Shown one piece after another: positions 25,523 through 33,387 of a DNA stretch of 64,000 bases. The DNA comes from Zhihengliuella flava (lineage in GTDB: Bacteria; Actinomycetota; Actinomycetes; Actinomycetales; Micrococcaceae). The position numbers and the translations under genes are program-made. The stretch spans positions 2,831,552 through 2,895,551 of the forward strand of contig NZ_JADOTZ010000001.1 in NCBI RefSeq assembly GCF_015751895.1, written 5' to 3'. Position 1 is the stretch's first letter. Every line of letters starts with the position of its first letter. The notes below the pieces were generated by a model. The model had not been told where the DNA came from, did no database searches, and saw nothing but the letters and a program-made list of their open reading frames with translations.

Positions 25523-27028
25523 CTAGTACGGGCTGATGCTCCAGCCACGGGAATCGAATTCTTCGTAGACATCCGACTCCACCACCTGGTCACCACCGTT
25601 GAGTAGTGGCATGAGGAGGAGCCGGTTCACAGCCTGTGACAGGCCGTCAATCGTGTCGTCGTGGGAGCCGTTCGGGAAGTTTTTCGCTTCCTCGATCAGT
25701 TCGCCCACGTTCGGGAGAAGGTCAGCGGTTGGGAGTACAACGTTCTGTGAGTACACGAGCGGGGACACAGCCGACGCACGCGCAGTCTTCGAGCCTTCGG
25801 GTTCGATGGGGATCAGCCCGACGAGCTGCCCCTGCAGAGCGTTGATCACTGCAGGGCCGTTGGCCTTGTCTTCCACGAACTTCGCGACCGCTTGCGGCCA
25901 CTTCGCTGACATTGCCCGCATGGCCGACAATGAGGCGTTGAAGTTCATTCGCTCGCGAACCTGATCGAGTAGGTACGCTTTCGTGCCGATCCGGAGCCAC
26001 ACCTGACCGACGACGTAGTCGGACGACTGCTTGTCTTTGAACGTGAAGTCCCACGACTGCACCAGCTCGTGGTCGTCCCGGCCGATGCCGGGTACGGTGC
26101 GGTGCCCGTCCGGGTGTTCGATCCAGAGCGGTTGATCGTAGCGCGCCCAGTCTTCTTCGGGCGGGAAGATGCCACCCTCGTCGGGTGACGGGCGGCCCTG
26201 ATAGAGAGACGCCCAGGTGCGGGGCCCTGCGGTGGCTTTACGGTTCTCCCATTGGCGTTGCGTGCGCTTCCGGGCGGACTCCATGAACTCGCCCGGTGCC
26301 CGGCCTAGTGGGTCCGTCTCATCCTTCTCGGGACGGTGGTCGGCTTGGGCGGGGATGTTGAGGACGACCCACCCCGCGGCTTTGTCCTGTTCGATGAGCC
26401 GTCCGGCGAGGTCGTCTTGGTGCCACCGGGTGAGGATGACGATCACTGGGGCGCCGGGTGCGAGGCGAGCTGACGCGGCGTCTGTCCACCAGTCCCACAC
26501 GTTGTCCCGGTAGACCTCGGAATCTGCTTCCTTGCGGTCCTTGATCGGGTCGTCGATGATCATCATGTCGGCGGGGCGGCCGGTGACGCCGGCGCCGATG
26601 CCGACGGAGAGGACGCCGCCGTCGTGGCCGTCGAGTGTCCATTCGTGCACGCTGCCGTTGTCTGGGGCGATCCGCAAGCCGATGTCCGTGTTGGATTGGA
26701 TGCGGTTGCGGATTTGGCGGCCGTTCCGGTTCGCGAGGTTCTGTGCGTAGGACGCGGTGACGATGCGGAGGTCTGGGTTTTGTGTGAGTGCCCAGATCGG
26801 GAAGTCGTTGGCTACCCGGACCGATTTTCCCTCCTGTGGGGGCATCGTGATGATGAGCCTTGAGTCTGGGGTGTTGAACGCTTTGATGAGCGCGGCGTCT
26901 ATGAGGTCGAGGGCCGGGGTTTGGACTGTTTTCGGGTTCGTCGCTTGCGCCAGTCCGCCGGGTGTCGACCACTTCGGCTTTGGTGGCTCGAACTTTTGTG
27001 CCGCGATCTCCCACATGCTGAGAGTCAC
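25523..27028 (-). CDS. Terminase large subunit
   Basis: A 501-residue packaging motor. The ATPase domain has Walker A PPQEGKSV (about residues 63-70) and Walker B MMIIDD (155-160), followed by coupling motif VILTRWHQDD. The nuclease domain (RNase H fold) shows SWDFTFKDKQSSDYVVG, VEDKANGPAVI and the late DD pair in GSHDDTIDG. It cuts and pumps concatemeric DNA into the prohead. The DUF7455-like gene lies 11 bp upstream. Confidence 0.93.
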   Translation of the reverse strand: MTLSMWEIAAQKFEPPKPKWSTPGGLAQATNPKTVQTPALDLIDAALIKAFNTPDSRLIITMPPQEGKSVRVANDFPIWALTQNPDLRIVTASYAQNLANRNGRQIRNRIQSNTDIGLRIAPDNGSVHEWTLDGHDGGVLSVGIGAGVTGRPADMMIIDDPIKDRKEADSEVYRDNVWDWWTDAASARLAPGAPVIVILTRWHQDDLAGRLIEQDKAAGWVVLNIPAQADHRPEKDETDPLGRAPGEFMESARKRTQRQWENRKATAGPRTWASLYQGRPSPDEGGIFPPEEDWARYDQPLWIEHPDGHRTVPGIGRDDHELVQSWDFTFKDKQSSDYVVGQVWLRIGTKAYLLDQVRERMNFNASLSAMRAMSAKWPQAVAKFVEDKANGPAVINALQGQLVGLIPIEPEGSKTARASAVSPLVYSQNVVLPTADLLPNVGELIEEAKNFPNGSHDDTIDGLSQAVNRLLLMPLLNGGDQVVESDVYEEFDSRGWSISPY

Positions 27029-27039
27029 GGTGGATCACC

Positions 27040-27231
27040 TCAGACGGTTACTGGGTTGTATTCGGCCTCGTATGCGAGTGCGGGTTTCTTCTGCATGGCT
27101 TTGGTGAATTCGTGTTCGTGGTGCCGGCAGAGGTAGACGGGGAGCATGACGGTGAGGATCGTGATGCGGGTGTGGGCCCAGGCGGTGCAGTTGGCGTCGC
27201 ATTTGGTGCCTGTGGGGACGATCTTTGTCAT
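27040..27231 (-). CDS. DUF7455-like small Cys/His protein
   Basis: A 63-residue protein with a Cys pair near the start (KCDANC), an aliphatic strand (RITILTVMLPVYLC) and R-H-H before a helix, the pattern of the small actinobacterial DUF7455 proteins. It lies immediately upstream of the large terminase, where phages often keep HNH or accessory packaging genes, but no HNH motif is present. Confidence 0.62.
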   Translation of the reverse strand: MTKIVPTGTKCDANCTAWAHTRITILTVMLPVYLCRHHEHEFTKAMQKKPALAYEAEYNPVTV

Positions 27232-27302
27232 GGCCCCTCCTGTGGTGGTGTGTGCGCGCTCTGCCCACTCGCGTCCATTGGTTGGCTGGGGGCGCGCATC
27301 GT

Positions 27303-27372
27303 TGGAGTGGCCGGGATCGAACCGGCCGTTTGCCCCTCGTCAGGGGTTCACTTGTCCTACCAAGGGACTCCA
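27303..27372 (-). tRNA. tRNA-like element (degenerate or unusual)
   Basis: A 70-nt stretch with a 6-of-7-bp acceptor stem (TGGAGT with ACTCCA) and a perfect T arm (GCCGG TTCGATC CCGGC). The D arm is short (CTTG/CAAG) and position 8 is not T. The anticodon arm is poor: a 5-bp CCCCT/AGGGG stem leaves only a GACG loop, and a 7-nt loop leaves three pairs with GAC as anticodon. It may be a phage tRNA, possibly valine, that is defective, or a tRNA mimic. No encoded CCA. Confidence 0.4.
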
Positions 27373-27496
27373 TTGTGTTCTTGCGCAGGTGCGGCTCTAG
27401 TCTTCTATGCCCGTCGTGGCCGTCCTTAGGCCGCAGTGGTCCTGCTCCTGCCGGGACAGTGCGGGTGCGGTGCCTTTGACGCAAGAAAATTAGGGG

Positions 27497-27584
27497 GTGC
27501 GTGCCCGGCGGCGGGTCTTGGCGGTATCCCTTGGGTGGCGGGGTCGCTCGCCGCTCCATTGTCAGTAGGGTGCCGGGCACGCAC
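27497..27584. other. Inverted-repeat structure between terminase genes
   Basis: GTGCGTGCCCGGC (27497-27509) and GCCGGGCACGCAC (27572-27584) are a perfect 13-bp inverted repeat closing 62 nt of GC-rich sequence. It sits in the 480-bp gene-free stretch 27232-27711, beside the tRNA-like element and a terminator. It could be a structured RNA or part of the packaging (cos/pac) region; nothing decides between them. Confidence 0.5.
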
Positions 27585-27618
27585 GAAGCCCCCACCAGTT
27601 GGGGATGGTGGGGGCTTC
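27585..27618. terminator. Strong hairpin terminator
   Basis: A perfect 12-bp stem (27585-27596 with 27607-27618), 10-nt loop, directly next to the 13-bp inverted repeat. On the minus strand it would end the operon running through 27712 before the packaging genes. Confidence 0.65.
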
Positions 27619-27711
27619 TGACCGACACGTGTTCGATCTTGATTTCATCGTATGGACAGGCACCTGCGGTGTCAAGTTTTGATAACCATGACGGTGAGTT
27701 GCGATCACCAT

Positions 27712-28482
27712 TTACTTCATGAGTTTGATGAGGTCGGCGGGGGAGACTCCCTCCACGTTGGTGTTGGGGTCGCGGCGGGGCGTGAGCTTGCCGCGTTGCA
27801 CCCACTTGTGGGCGGTGTTGTATTTGACCTTGTACCCGGCTAGTTGGAGGGCCCTAACGACTTGGGGGAGCGGGGCGATGACGTGGTGGGCGTCCACGAT
27901 CCGTTGGGTGCGCCGCTCTACTGCGTCGTAGGCCTGGGAGCACATGTCGCACCGGGCGTAGGTTGCGCCCTCGTAGTGCTTTACGGTGCCAGGGCACGGC
28001 TGGATGCGGCCGTCGGAGTAGATGGGCCGACCGCATTCGCCGAGGGTGACGCGTTCGGTGGGGCGGTCGGAGGCGCGGAGGATGTCACGCTCGGCTGCCC
28101 TGAGCTCGTAGAGCAGGTCGCCCGCCCAGTCATGCTGGATGATGGTGACCAGTCGTCGGGTGAGCCATTCCGCGGCGGGGATCGTGTCTACAGGCGCGGT
28201 TTCGTGGGACGTTTCGGCGAGTGCACGCGCCCACCCGACGAGTGTGACCCGGTACGTTTCGAGGTGTTCCCGGATGACGTCGCTCCCGGGTGAGCATGAG
28301 CCGGCCTTCCCACCACCGCCACCTTCACTGGACACGCCTACGGCCATACCTAGGCGGGTTGCGTCTGCCGTTGCGATGGTCGACGGGACACGGAACAGGT
28401 GGCCACGCAACCGGCCCGTGCAGGGCTGGCACAAGTACTGGCTGGCTTCGGCCCCGCACTCGGTGTTCGTGCACTGGGTCAT
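27712..28482 (-). CDS. Hypothetical zinc-ribbon and HTH phage protein
   Basis: A 256-residue protein. The N-terminus has a Cys-rich ribbon (CTNTECGAEASQYLCQPC), the middle is helical, a second ribbon follows (C...C...CDMC), and the C-terminal ~60 residues look like a helix-turn-helix with VVRALQLAGYKVKYNTAHKW. Such proteins are common just before actinophage terminases; they may be DNA-binding regulators or packaging helpers. Its start overlaps the small terminase stop (TGATG). Confidence 0.68.
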   Translation of the reverse strand: MTQCTNTECGAEASQYLCQPCTGRLRGHLFRVPSTIATADATRLGMAVGVSSEGGGGGKAGSCSPGSDVIREHLETYRVTLVGWARALAETSHETAPVDTIPAAEWLTRRLVTIIQHDWAGDLLYELRAAERDILRASDRPTERVTLGECGRPIYSDGRIQPCPGTVKHYEGATYARCDMCSQAYDAVERRTQRIVDAHHVIAPLPQVVRALQLAGYKVKYNTAHKWVQRGKLTPRRDPNTNVEGVSPADLIKLMK

Positions 28483-29123
28483 GGCATGTTCCCTTCGAGG
28501 GCGCGGAGTTCGGTGGGGACAATCGTTTGGGTGAGTTCCCACTGTTCGGGGGTGAGGTTGAGGCCGTCGAGGATGCGCTTGAGGACTCCGGCGACAAGTT
28601 CGCCCTGCTGTTCAGCGAGCCGGACGCGTCGTTCTTCGATTCCGGCTTTAAGGGCGATGGCGGAGAACTTGACCAGGCGTTCGCGTTCGCGTTCGTAGAG
28701 CTCGTACCAGACGGACGGTTTCGCTTCGGAGGTCATCTCGTCGATGGGGCCCTCTTTGCCGATGCCGGCCTTGTGCTGGGTCTCGCCCCAGACGAGTTCG
28801 CGGGGCGTGAGTTCTTCGACTTTGCCGCGCAACCATTCAACGTGGGCGTGGGTGATCTGGATTTCCCGCAGCAAGGCTTGTCCGGGGTCTACGTCGGGGT
28901 ACTTGTCTTGGATGCCGAGGGTGCGCACTTGTTTCGCGAGGTCCTGTTCCGCCAAATTCTTCTCTGCTTTCCGCATGACTTGGGGTGACCGGCCCCCGTG
29001 CTTGCCGCACCGGGTTCCGCCCTTGATCGGCGGGGCACCGCACGGGTCATCGTTGCGCTTCCTCGCCCCGCAGATTGCTTTCCCGTCACGGGTTTGGCCT
29101 GGGGCGTACTTCGGGTCAGCCAC
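28479..29123 (-). CDS. Probable terminase small subunit
   Basis: A 214-residue protein with an N-terminal Cys/His patch (CGARKRNDDPCGAPPIKGG then RCGKHGGRSP) and a long helical remainder, the form of small terminase proteins in many actinophages. The small subunit recognises the packaging site. It is two genes upstream of the large terminase. No experimental signature is visible; the call is from pattern and position. Confidence 0.65.
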   Translation of the reverse strand: MADPKYAPGQTRDGKAICGARKRNDDPCGAPPIKGGTRCGKHGGRSPQVMRKAEKNLAEQDLAKQVRTLGIQDKYPDVDPGQALLREIQITHAHVEWLRGKVEELTPRELVWGETQHKAGIGKEGPIDEMTSEAKPSVWYELYERERERLVKFSAIALKAGIEERRVRLAEQQGELVAGVLKRILDGLNLTPEQWELTQTIVPTELRALEGNMP

Positions 29124-29169
29124 GGGTTATCCTTCCGAGGTTGGCAGTTTGACGACGATAGTTGGGGAC

Positions 29170-29778
29170 ATGGACACCACGCTGACTAAAGGCGAGCTCG
29201 AACTGATGCTGGATCGCTTGGCTGCATTCAGGAAGCGATTCGAGCAACTTCATGAGCTTTGCGAAGTGGGTACGGGGATGTACACAGGTGGCTACGGCTA
29301 CATGTGGGCGCGTGATGGTCACGAAGACGACGTAAAAGAAATAAAAATCGACCTTGGCCGCTTGGCTGGACTTGCTGAGCCAGCGATAGCCGCCACGCAA
29401 AGCTATGTTCTCACCGAGGTCCACGGGCAAGTTCAGAATTTGAGCCCCGTCTCCGCGTGGCTTACTTGTATGCAGCCGAGACCTGCACTGGGGCCGGAAG
29501 ATATTTTGATGGCTTGCCGATCCGCTGAGGGCCGCTTGACTGTCTTGATCGAAGATCGCAAAAAGGTCGAGGGAACGTTTGCGTGGAAGATCGCGCGCCT
29601 GATCGGGTGGCCGAAGCGTGTCCGTGACCTTGCTGGTTTGACGGCAGATAGTGCCGGCGGTAGAGCAACTGTCTACGGTCTGGGTGCGCTGATGTTTGGC
29701 GCCCTCGCTTCGGTTATCGGAAGCATCATCTGGGCGGGAGTTACGGCCGCCATGAAGCTTACGGGTCTCGGGGCGTAG
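29170..29778 (+). CDS. Accessory protein with C-terminal membrane anchor
   Basis: A 202-residue protein on the plus strand among minus-strand genes. The first ~160 residues are soluble and helical with a Tyr/Gly patch (TGMYTGGYGYMW); the C-terminal ~30 residues (ALMFGALASVIGSIIWAGV) form one transmembrane helix, so it is likely tail-anchored at the inner face of the membrane. TTGACG is seen upstream but no matching -10. Its base composition is less GC-biased than the neighbours. Function unknown; the layout fits a lysogen-expressed exclusion or conversion gene. Confidence 0.65.
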   Translation: MDTTLTKGELELMLDRLAAFRKRFEQLHELCEVGTGMYTGGYGYMWARDGHEDDVKEIKIDLGRLAGLAEPAIAATQSYVLTEVHGQVQNLSPVSAWLTCMQPRPALGPEDILMACRSAEGRLTVLIEDRKKVEGTFAWKIARLIGWPKRVRDLAGLTADSAGGRATVYGLGALMFGALASVIGSIIWAGVTAAMKLTGLGA

Positions 29779-29801
29779 CCTCACACCTGCCCTTGGGCCC
29801 G

Positions 29802-30005
29802 TCATGTTGCTGTCTTTCCGTGCCAGCGGCGGGCTTGGTCGTTTCGGGCTTCGTTGTGGGCCATGGCTACAGCGCCGGCCCATGTGTCGGGTATTTCGAT
29901 GAGGGTTCCGGCGGGGTCGTAGACGCGCCACTCGCGGCGCTTGCTGATGACAATCTGCCGAACCCGGTACCGGCGGGCTGGTGGTGTAGTCACGCCAGTA
30001 CTCAT
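29802..30005 (-). CDS. Small hypothetical early protein
   Basis: A 67-residue basic protein with beta-strand pattern (RYRVRQIVISKRREWRVYDP) and a short helix, like small phage proteins of unknown role. It ends the chain of overlapping minus-strand early genes; its start overlaps the previous stop by 4 bp. Confidence 0.6.
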   Translation of the reverse strand: MSTGVTTPPARRYRVRQIVISKRREWRVYDPAGTLIEIPDTWAGAVAMAHNEARNDQARRWHGKTAT

Positions 30006-30265
30006 GCCGCCTCCTTCGGCAGGTGTTCGATTTGCTCGCCCGTGTGCCCGGACGAGGATTGGTGCGCGGCGACGAAACCCCGCGCCACATTGACACCGGC
30101 CGGCGACGGGTCCTCAAGCGTGGCCTTGAACGTGCAGCCAGGGCATTGAATGACCCACGCACGGCGGGCCTTGTCGCGACGCTCGAGGACCTCGTACAAG
30201 TACCGGCCGGCGAACGTGTACGCCACGAAATTGACCGTCCACAGGACAACATCGAGCGCCGTCAT
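30002..30265 (-). CDS. Small membrane protein with Cys/His motif
   Basis: An 87-residue protein with an N-terminal hydrophobic segment (residues 5-20), a basic helix, then C-P-G-C and two histidines (AHQSSSGH), a possible zinc site on the cytoplasmic side. Overlaps the neighbouring genes by 4 bp on both sides. Confidence 0.6.
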   Translation of the reverse strand: MTALDVVLWTVNFVAYTFAGRYLYEVLERRDKARRAWVIQCPGCTFKATLEDPSPAGVNVARGFVAAHQSSSGHTGEQIEHLPKEAA

Positions 30266-30717
30266 TGTTGAGCCGCCACGGGGTCGGTATGGCACGGACA
30301 GGCACACGGCTTGTTGCGGGTCGCGCTGACGTGGTAGAAGAAACCGCTACACCGGTCATGGCGGCTAATCACGCATTGTTTGGCCCAGCGGTCCTTTCTA
30401 GACGAACGCGCCGGCGGGCGCTGACTCGCGATACGACGGACCGCGTCGCTATTGATTTGCCGCCCCCGTTCCCCGTCGTACACCTTGGCCTGCAACCCGA
30501 CTAGGTCATTAGCCGCGCTACGGATCTCACGCGGGGGAGACCACCCGGCCGCGAGCAACACCGGGACAGCGTCGTTCAGGAACGCTAGAGCGATCTCCCG
30601 CAACCCGTATTTCATCGCGTCCGGAACAACCTCCCACGGCACACCCGCCTTCCCACTGTCATACGGGTGACGGGCAACCGCGTCCACAAGCTCGGCGGTC
30701 ACATGGTTAGTCGGCAT
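30262..30717 (-). CDS. Hypothetical phage protein
   Basis: A 151-residue protein, helical in the first two thirds, with a Cys/His cluster near the C-terminus (KPCACPCH). Overlaps the upstream gene by 11 bp and the downstream gene by 4 bp. No family recognised. Confidence 0.62.
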   Translation of the reverse strand: MPTNHVTAELVDAVARHPYDSGKAGVPWEVVPDAMKYGLREIALAFLNDAVPVLLAAGWSPPREIRSAANDLVGLQAKVYDGERGRQINSDAVRRIASQRPPARSSRKDRWAKQCVISRHDRCSGFFYHVSATRNKPCACPCHTDPVAAQQ

Positions 30718-30976
30718 CGTCGCCCGCCTCGGAGCTCATGCGCGCGGCGGCGGCGACCACGGACGCGTCCCCGCTCTGGACGAGCTGTTGAAAGAGCGCC
30801 TGCGCGGTGCTTTCGAGGTATTCCGGAAGGGCGTTCAGGAAGCGCAACGCGTAGACCCCGTGGTCCTCGGGCCACCGGATCTCCACGGCAAGCGGGACCT
30901 GGACACCTGCCTCTGACGTCAAGGTCGCGTCGATCGTGATCGAGTCGGTGTTCGCGTGCTTCGTGTTCTCGGTCAT
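30707..30976 (-). CDS. Hypothetical phage protein
   Basis: An 89-residue acidic protein with a beta-rich first half (SITIDATLTSEAGVQVPLAV) and a helical second half. Its start overlaps the previous stop (TGATG). No family recognised. Confidence 0.62.
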   Translation of the reverse strand: MTENTKHANTDSITIDATLTSEAGVQVPLAVEIRWPEDHGVYALRFLNALPEYLESTAQALFQQLVQSGDASVVAAAARMSSEAGDDAD

Positions 30977-31131
30977 CGTGTCTCCTCTAGGTACCAGCCG
31001 CAGGTGGGCCGGTGGATTTGGTTCGGGTACATCACGGACGGTGGTGTGCCGCGCTCAAACTTGCTGACTACTCCGCACTGGGGGCAGGTCAGGCGGATGG
31101 GCGGCAGGTGCTTGCGGATGAAGCGGATCAT
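30973..31131 (-). CDS. Small zinc-ribbon protein
   Basis: A 52-residue basic protein with C-P-Q-C near residue 16 and a third Cys (PTCGW) near the end. It fills the space between two coupled genes exactly, with 4-bp type overlaps at both ends, which is the main support for it. Confidence 0.58.
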   Translation of the reverse strand: MIRFIRKHLPPIRLTCPQCGVVSKFERGTPPSVMYPNQIHRPTCGWYLEETR

Positions 31132-31319
31132 CGTGGGGTGTCCAGTTCCGGCCTGTCGAGGCTCGATTCGCCGTGCCGGCCGTCAATGCTCCATGTGGTG
31201 CCGCAGTCAGTACACTCGAGGGCCTCGGTGTCGATGACTGCCATGTCACCGCCGTCCTCGCAGATGGGGCACCAAGCGGACGGCTCCCAGTCCACGTTGA
31301 TGTCAGGAATGCCGCTCAT
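31128..31319 (-). CDS. Small zinc-ribbon protein
   Basis: A 63-residue protein with C-P-I-C and C-T-D-C spaced about 20 residues apart, a classic zinc ribbon. Overlaps both neighbours by 4 bp. Many such ribbons in the early operon suggest small nucleic-acid-binding or host-takeover proteins. Confidence 0.62.
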   Translation of the reverse strand: MSGIPDINVDWEPSAWCPICEDGGDMAVIDTEALECTDCGTTWSIDGRHGESSLDRPELDTPR

Positions 31320-31696
31320 TCCCCCACCCCCAGCTTTTCGGTGATTGTGTCTGCGAGGTCTCGGAGGGCTTCGTTGTAGCCCTCCGCCTGGTGAATCTCG
31401 TAGCTCTGCATTTCGCCGGTGATTTTTACCGGCTCTAGCAGGTCGAGCACGGCCCGGAGTGCGGCGGTCATGCGCGGCAGGTCAGAGCGGGCGGCGGCGA
31501 TGAAGTCGGCGTCACATTGCCGGGTGTCCTCGTCTTCGCCGTCGCTGGCGTGAATAAGCGCGATGGACTGCCCGCTGTCCGTAACATGCCAGTGGTCGCC
31601 CTTGCGTGGGCCTGTCGTGATCGCCTGCCATGGCCCATTGGTTGCGGCGTCGGCGCGCGCCTCGACCTCGGTCAGGTAGTCGTGTGCGGTAATCAT
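31316..31696 (-). CDS. Ead/Ea22-like early protein
   Basis: A 126-residue protein with the Ea22-like pattern: ATNGPWQAI near residue 20 and DADFIAAARSDLPRMTAALR near 62, followed by a helical C-terminus. The family is common in phage early regions, without a known activity. Overlaps both neighbours by 4 bp. Confidence 0.7.
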   Translation of the reverse strand: MITAHDYLTEVEARADAATNGPWQAITTGPRKGDHWHVTDSGQSIALIHASDGEDEDTRQCDADFIAAARSDLPRMTAALRAVLDLLEPVKITGEMQSYEIHQAEGYNEALRDLADTITEKLGVGE

Positions 31697-31929
31697 GCCT
31701 GCCCACCCATCCGCTCGTAGGCCTCACGGGCCATCGAGCTAGGGTCCATGCCGATGGAAGCGTCTAGGGCGGCCAGCGCGATAAGGTTCGCGGTGCGTTG
31801 TTCGTAGGCGAGGGCGAGGATGGCGCCGATTTCGTAGGCGAGGTGGGATTTCCCCTCGTCATGCAGCGTGCTCCGGTAGTTGTCCGGGCCTTGCGCGTAC
31901 GGATTGCCAGGTAGTGATGGCTCGGTCAT
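31693..31929 (-). CDS. Small hypothetical early protein
   Basis: A 78-residue protein, mostly helical and Ala-rich (AYEIGAILALAYEQRTANLI), starting at the ATG at 31929, which overlaps the previous stop. No family recognised. Confidence 0.6.
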   Translation of the reverse strand: MTEPSLPGNPYAQGPDNYRSTLHDEGKSHLAYEIGAILALAYEQRTANLIALAALDASIGMDPSSMAREAYERMGGQA

Positions 31930-32108
31930 GACGTTTGCTCCTTGTGGTACTGGCACGCGTCCTGCATTGCTTGCCGGCGCGTGGCTCGCTTGGGTGCATC
32001 GGGGTACGTTGCCCGGTAATAGACCGGCTGTGGGCTGAAGAGGTTCTGGGCGCGCACCCAATCGGTCGGGTGTGTGCGGCCGCAGTCCTCGCAGATGGTG
32101 ATACTCAC
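31926..32108 (-). CDS. Small zinc-finger-like protein
   Basis: A 60-residue protein with C-E-D-C near the start, then a Cys-X2-His near the end (DACQYHKE), a likely zinc site. Overlaps both neighbours by 4 bp. Confidence 0.6.
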   Translation of the reverse strand: MSITICEDCGRTHPTDWVRAQNLFSPQPVYYRATYPDAPKRATRRQAMQDACQYHKEQTS

Positions 32109-32305
32109 ATCTGCTCCTCAAGCTCGTGCTGGCCCGCAGCGTCTACGGCCAACTGGTATCCGGCGAGACGCAACAGGCCGTGTACCTCCGCGACCGTAAG
32201 CGTGACCTGCATTTCATCCGCGACCTGGATGCGGCGGAACGTCGGGCTCAGCTGCCCATAGCTCGGCTCGCGCACCCAAATCTCTTCGGTGAATCCCTTG
32301 CTCAA
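32105..32305 (-). CDS. Small hypothetical early protein
   Basis: A 66-residue protein with an N-terminal extension followed by VTLTVAEVHGLLRLAGYQLA, a short helix-turn-helix-like region. The TTG at 32305 is preferred as start since GGGAGGG is 7 bp upstream; the open frame extends to a TTG at 32338 without a ribosome site. It is the first gene after the triple operator-like repeat at 32362-32413, so it is probably the start of a regulated transcript. Confidence 0.6.
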   Translation of the reverse strand: MSKGFTEEIWVREPSYGQLSPTFRRIQVADEMQVTLTVAEVHGLLRLAGYQLAVDAAGQHELEEQM

Positions 32306-32361
32306 CGTCTTGCCCTCCCATGGGCTAAAGGCGACCAACGATGGCCGCGAAGCCTACTGAC

Positions 32362-32413
32362 AATCACCACTCTAGTCATTAGTAATCACCAACGCAAGCA
32401 TCAAAAATCACCA
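32362..32413. promoter_or_regulatory. Triple AATCACCA repeat, operator-like array
   Basis: AATCACCA occurs at 32362-32369, 32384-32391 and 32406-32413, spaced exactly 22 bp, two helical turns. The middle copy reads GTAATCACC and its flank (AGTCATTAGTAATCACC) matches, in reverse, the sequence at 41301-41317 in the immunity region. It lies before the gene at 32305 and overlaps the end of the VRR-NUC gene. Probably binding sites for the phage repressor or Cro. Confidence 0.65.
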
Positions 32414-32787
32414 GACAACTCAGCCTGAATCCGACCCGAAACAAGATCCGCCGGACGCCACACACCCGCATCCGCCCCGACCGCCGCCAACACGTCAAGC
32501 ACCTGCCGTTGGTCGGCTGTCATCCGCCCCTTGTCGGTCTTGAGCTCCCGGAACAGCAGCCGACCCCGCCGCGTGGATGCGAGGACCAGGTCAGGGAACC
32601 CCGGCTGCGAACGCCGGCTGTCGTGCGTGTGGTAGGTGACCTCGTAGCCGTGGAACTTCGCCAGTTTGATCACTGCGGACTGCAGGTTGCGTTCGGTCAT
32701 CGCTGGTAGGTGTGCCGCCGACTGCCCCAGAATGCGGCTTGTCGCTGCGCTTGGCCCCTTGGCTGGGGTGTTGCGGGTCTGGCTCAT
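32401..32787 (-). CDS. VRR-NUC domain nuclease
   Basis: A 128-residue protein with the VRR-NUC core: QPGFPDLVLA (D66), then RLLFRELKTDKG (E81-X-K83) and a helix with TADQRQVLDVL. The family is a PD-(D/E)XK type nuclease, often a Holliday-junction or flap nuclease in phages. The N-terminal 29 residues look disordered; M30 could be a second start. It overlaps the upstream gene by 4 bp. Confidence 0.82.
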   Translation of the reverse strand: MSQTRNTPAKGPSAATSRILGQSAAHLPAMTERNLQSAVIKLAKFHGYEVTYHTHDSRRSQPGFPDLVLASTRRGRLLFRELKTDKGRMTADQRQVLDVLAAVGADAGVWRPADLVSGRIQAELSGDF

Positions 32788-33188
32788 TTTGCGGCCTCCT
32801 GTGGGGCTTCTGGGGGTTGTGTGGTGGTTGCGCCTACGGCGGGGGTTTTGCCGAGGTCGGTTTGGGCGCGTTGTCCGGTTTTGATTTCGGACCAGCAGCA
32901 GCGGCAGTTGTGGGCGGGCTCTTCGGGGTGGTCTTGGCAGGGTGGTGGGGGAGGGAGGTGCCGGTGGGTTTCGGTGGGCCAGTGGGGGCCGGGGATGAAG
33001 ATTGGTGCGGGGGTTTTGCAGGTGGGGTCTTGGGCTTTTGTGGTGGCTGCGATGGTGAGCGCTGCGAGGTTGGGGATGTTGGTGCGGTTTTTGCCGATGA
33101 GGGTGGTGAGTGCTCGGGTGTCCCAGTCGGGGCGGATGCGGTTGATGAGTTGGGCGAGAAGTGTGGCGTCGGTTTTGGTGATTTCCAT
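32784..33188 (-). CDS. Hypothetical Pro-rich protein with Cys cluster
   Basis: A 134-residue protein: a helical N-terminal half (IRPDWDTRALTTLIGKNRTN), a Pro-rich hinge, and a Cys/His cluster (HNCRCCWSE). The first half is typical of small actinophage proteins near replication genes. AAAGGAAC lies before the ATG. Function unknown. Confidence 0.62.
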   Translation of the reverse strand: MEITKTDATLLAQLINRIRPDWDTRALTTLIGKNRTNIPNLAALTIAATTKAQDPTCKTPAPIFIPGPHWPTETHRHLPPPPPCQDHPEEPAHNCRCCWSEIKTGQRAQTDLGKTPAVGATTTQPPEAPQEAAK

Positions 33189-33199
33189 GGTGTTCCTTT

Positions 33200-33275
33200 C
33201 TTCCAGCCAGGCGTCGTTTTCTTGCGTGTTACGTGGGTGACGATTTGGCTGGAAGTTTTCAGAATCTGGTGATTA
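33200..33275. promoter_or_regulatory. Leader with inverted repeat and operator-like site
   Basis: CTTCCAGCCA (33200-33209) is complementary to 33246-33255, and TGGTGATTA (33267-33275) repeats the putative operator half-site. They lie just upstream of the minus-strand gene starting at 33188. The gene-free region 33189-33387 (about 200 bp) is AT-richer toward its right end and includes the near-palindrome TTAAGTTCTTAACTT. Confidence 0.5.
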
Positions 33276-33387
33276 GAGGGTTGGGTGAGTGACGCTGGGA
33301 GGTAGTAGTTCTTAAGTTCTTAACTTCTAGGCACTCGTTTGGCACCCAAAAAGTGGCTTTAGCTAGTGGTGTTTGCTACTCGGTTTG

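Noticed and set aside
26319..27038. Minus-strand frame of 239 codons overlapping the large terminase
   Set aside because: Extremely Arg/His/Pro-rich, typical of an alternative frame of a high-GC gene.
27497..27584. 13-bp inverted repeat as insertion sequence ends
   Set aside because: Only 62 nt between the arms, no transposase and no flanking target duplication seen.
32362..32413. Regular repeats as a CRISPR array
   Set aside because: The repeated unit is only 8 bp and the spacing 22 bp; no cas genes anywhere in the window.
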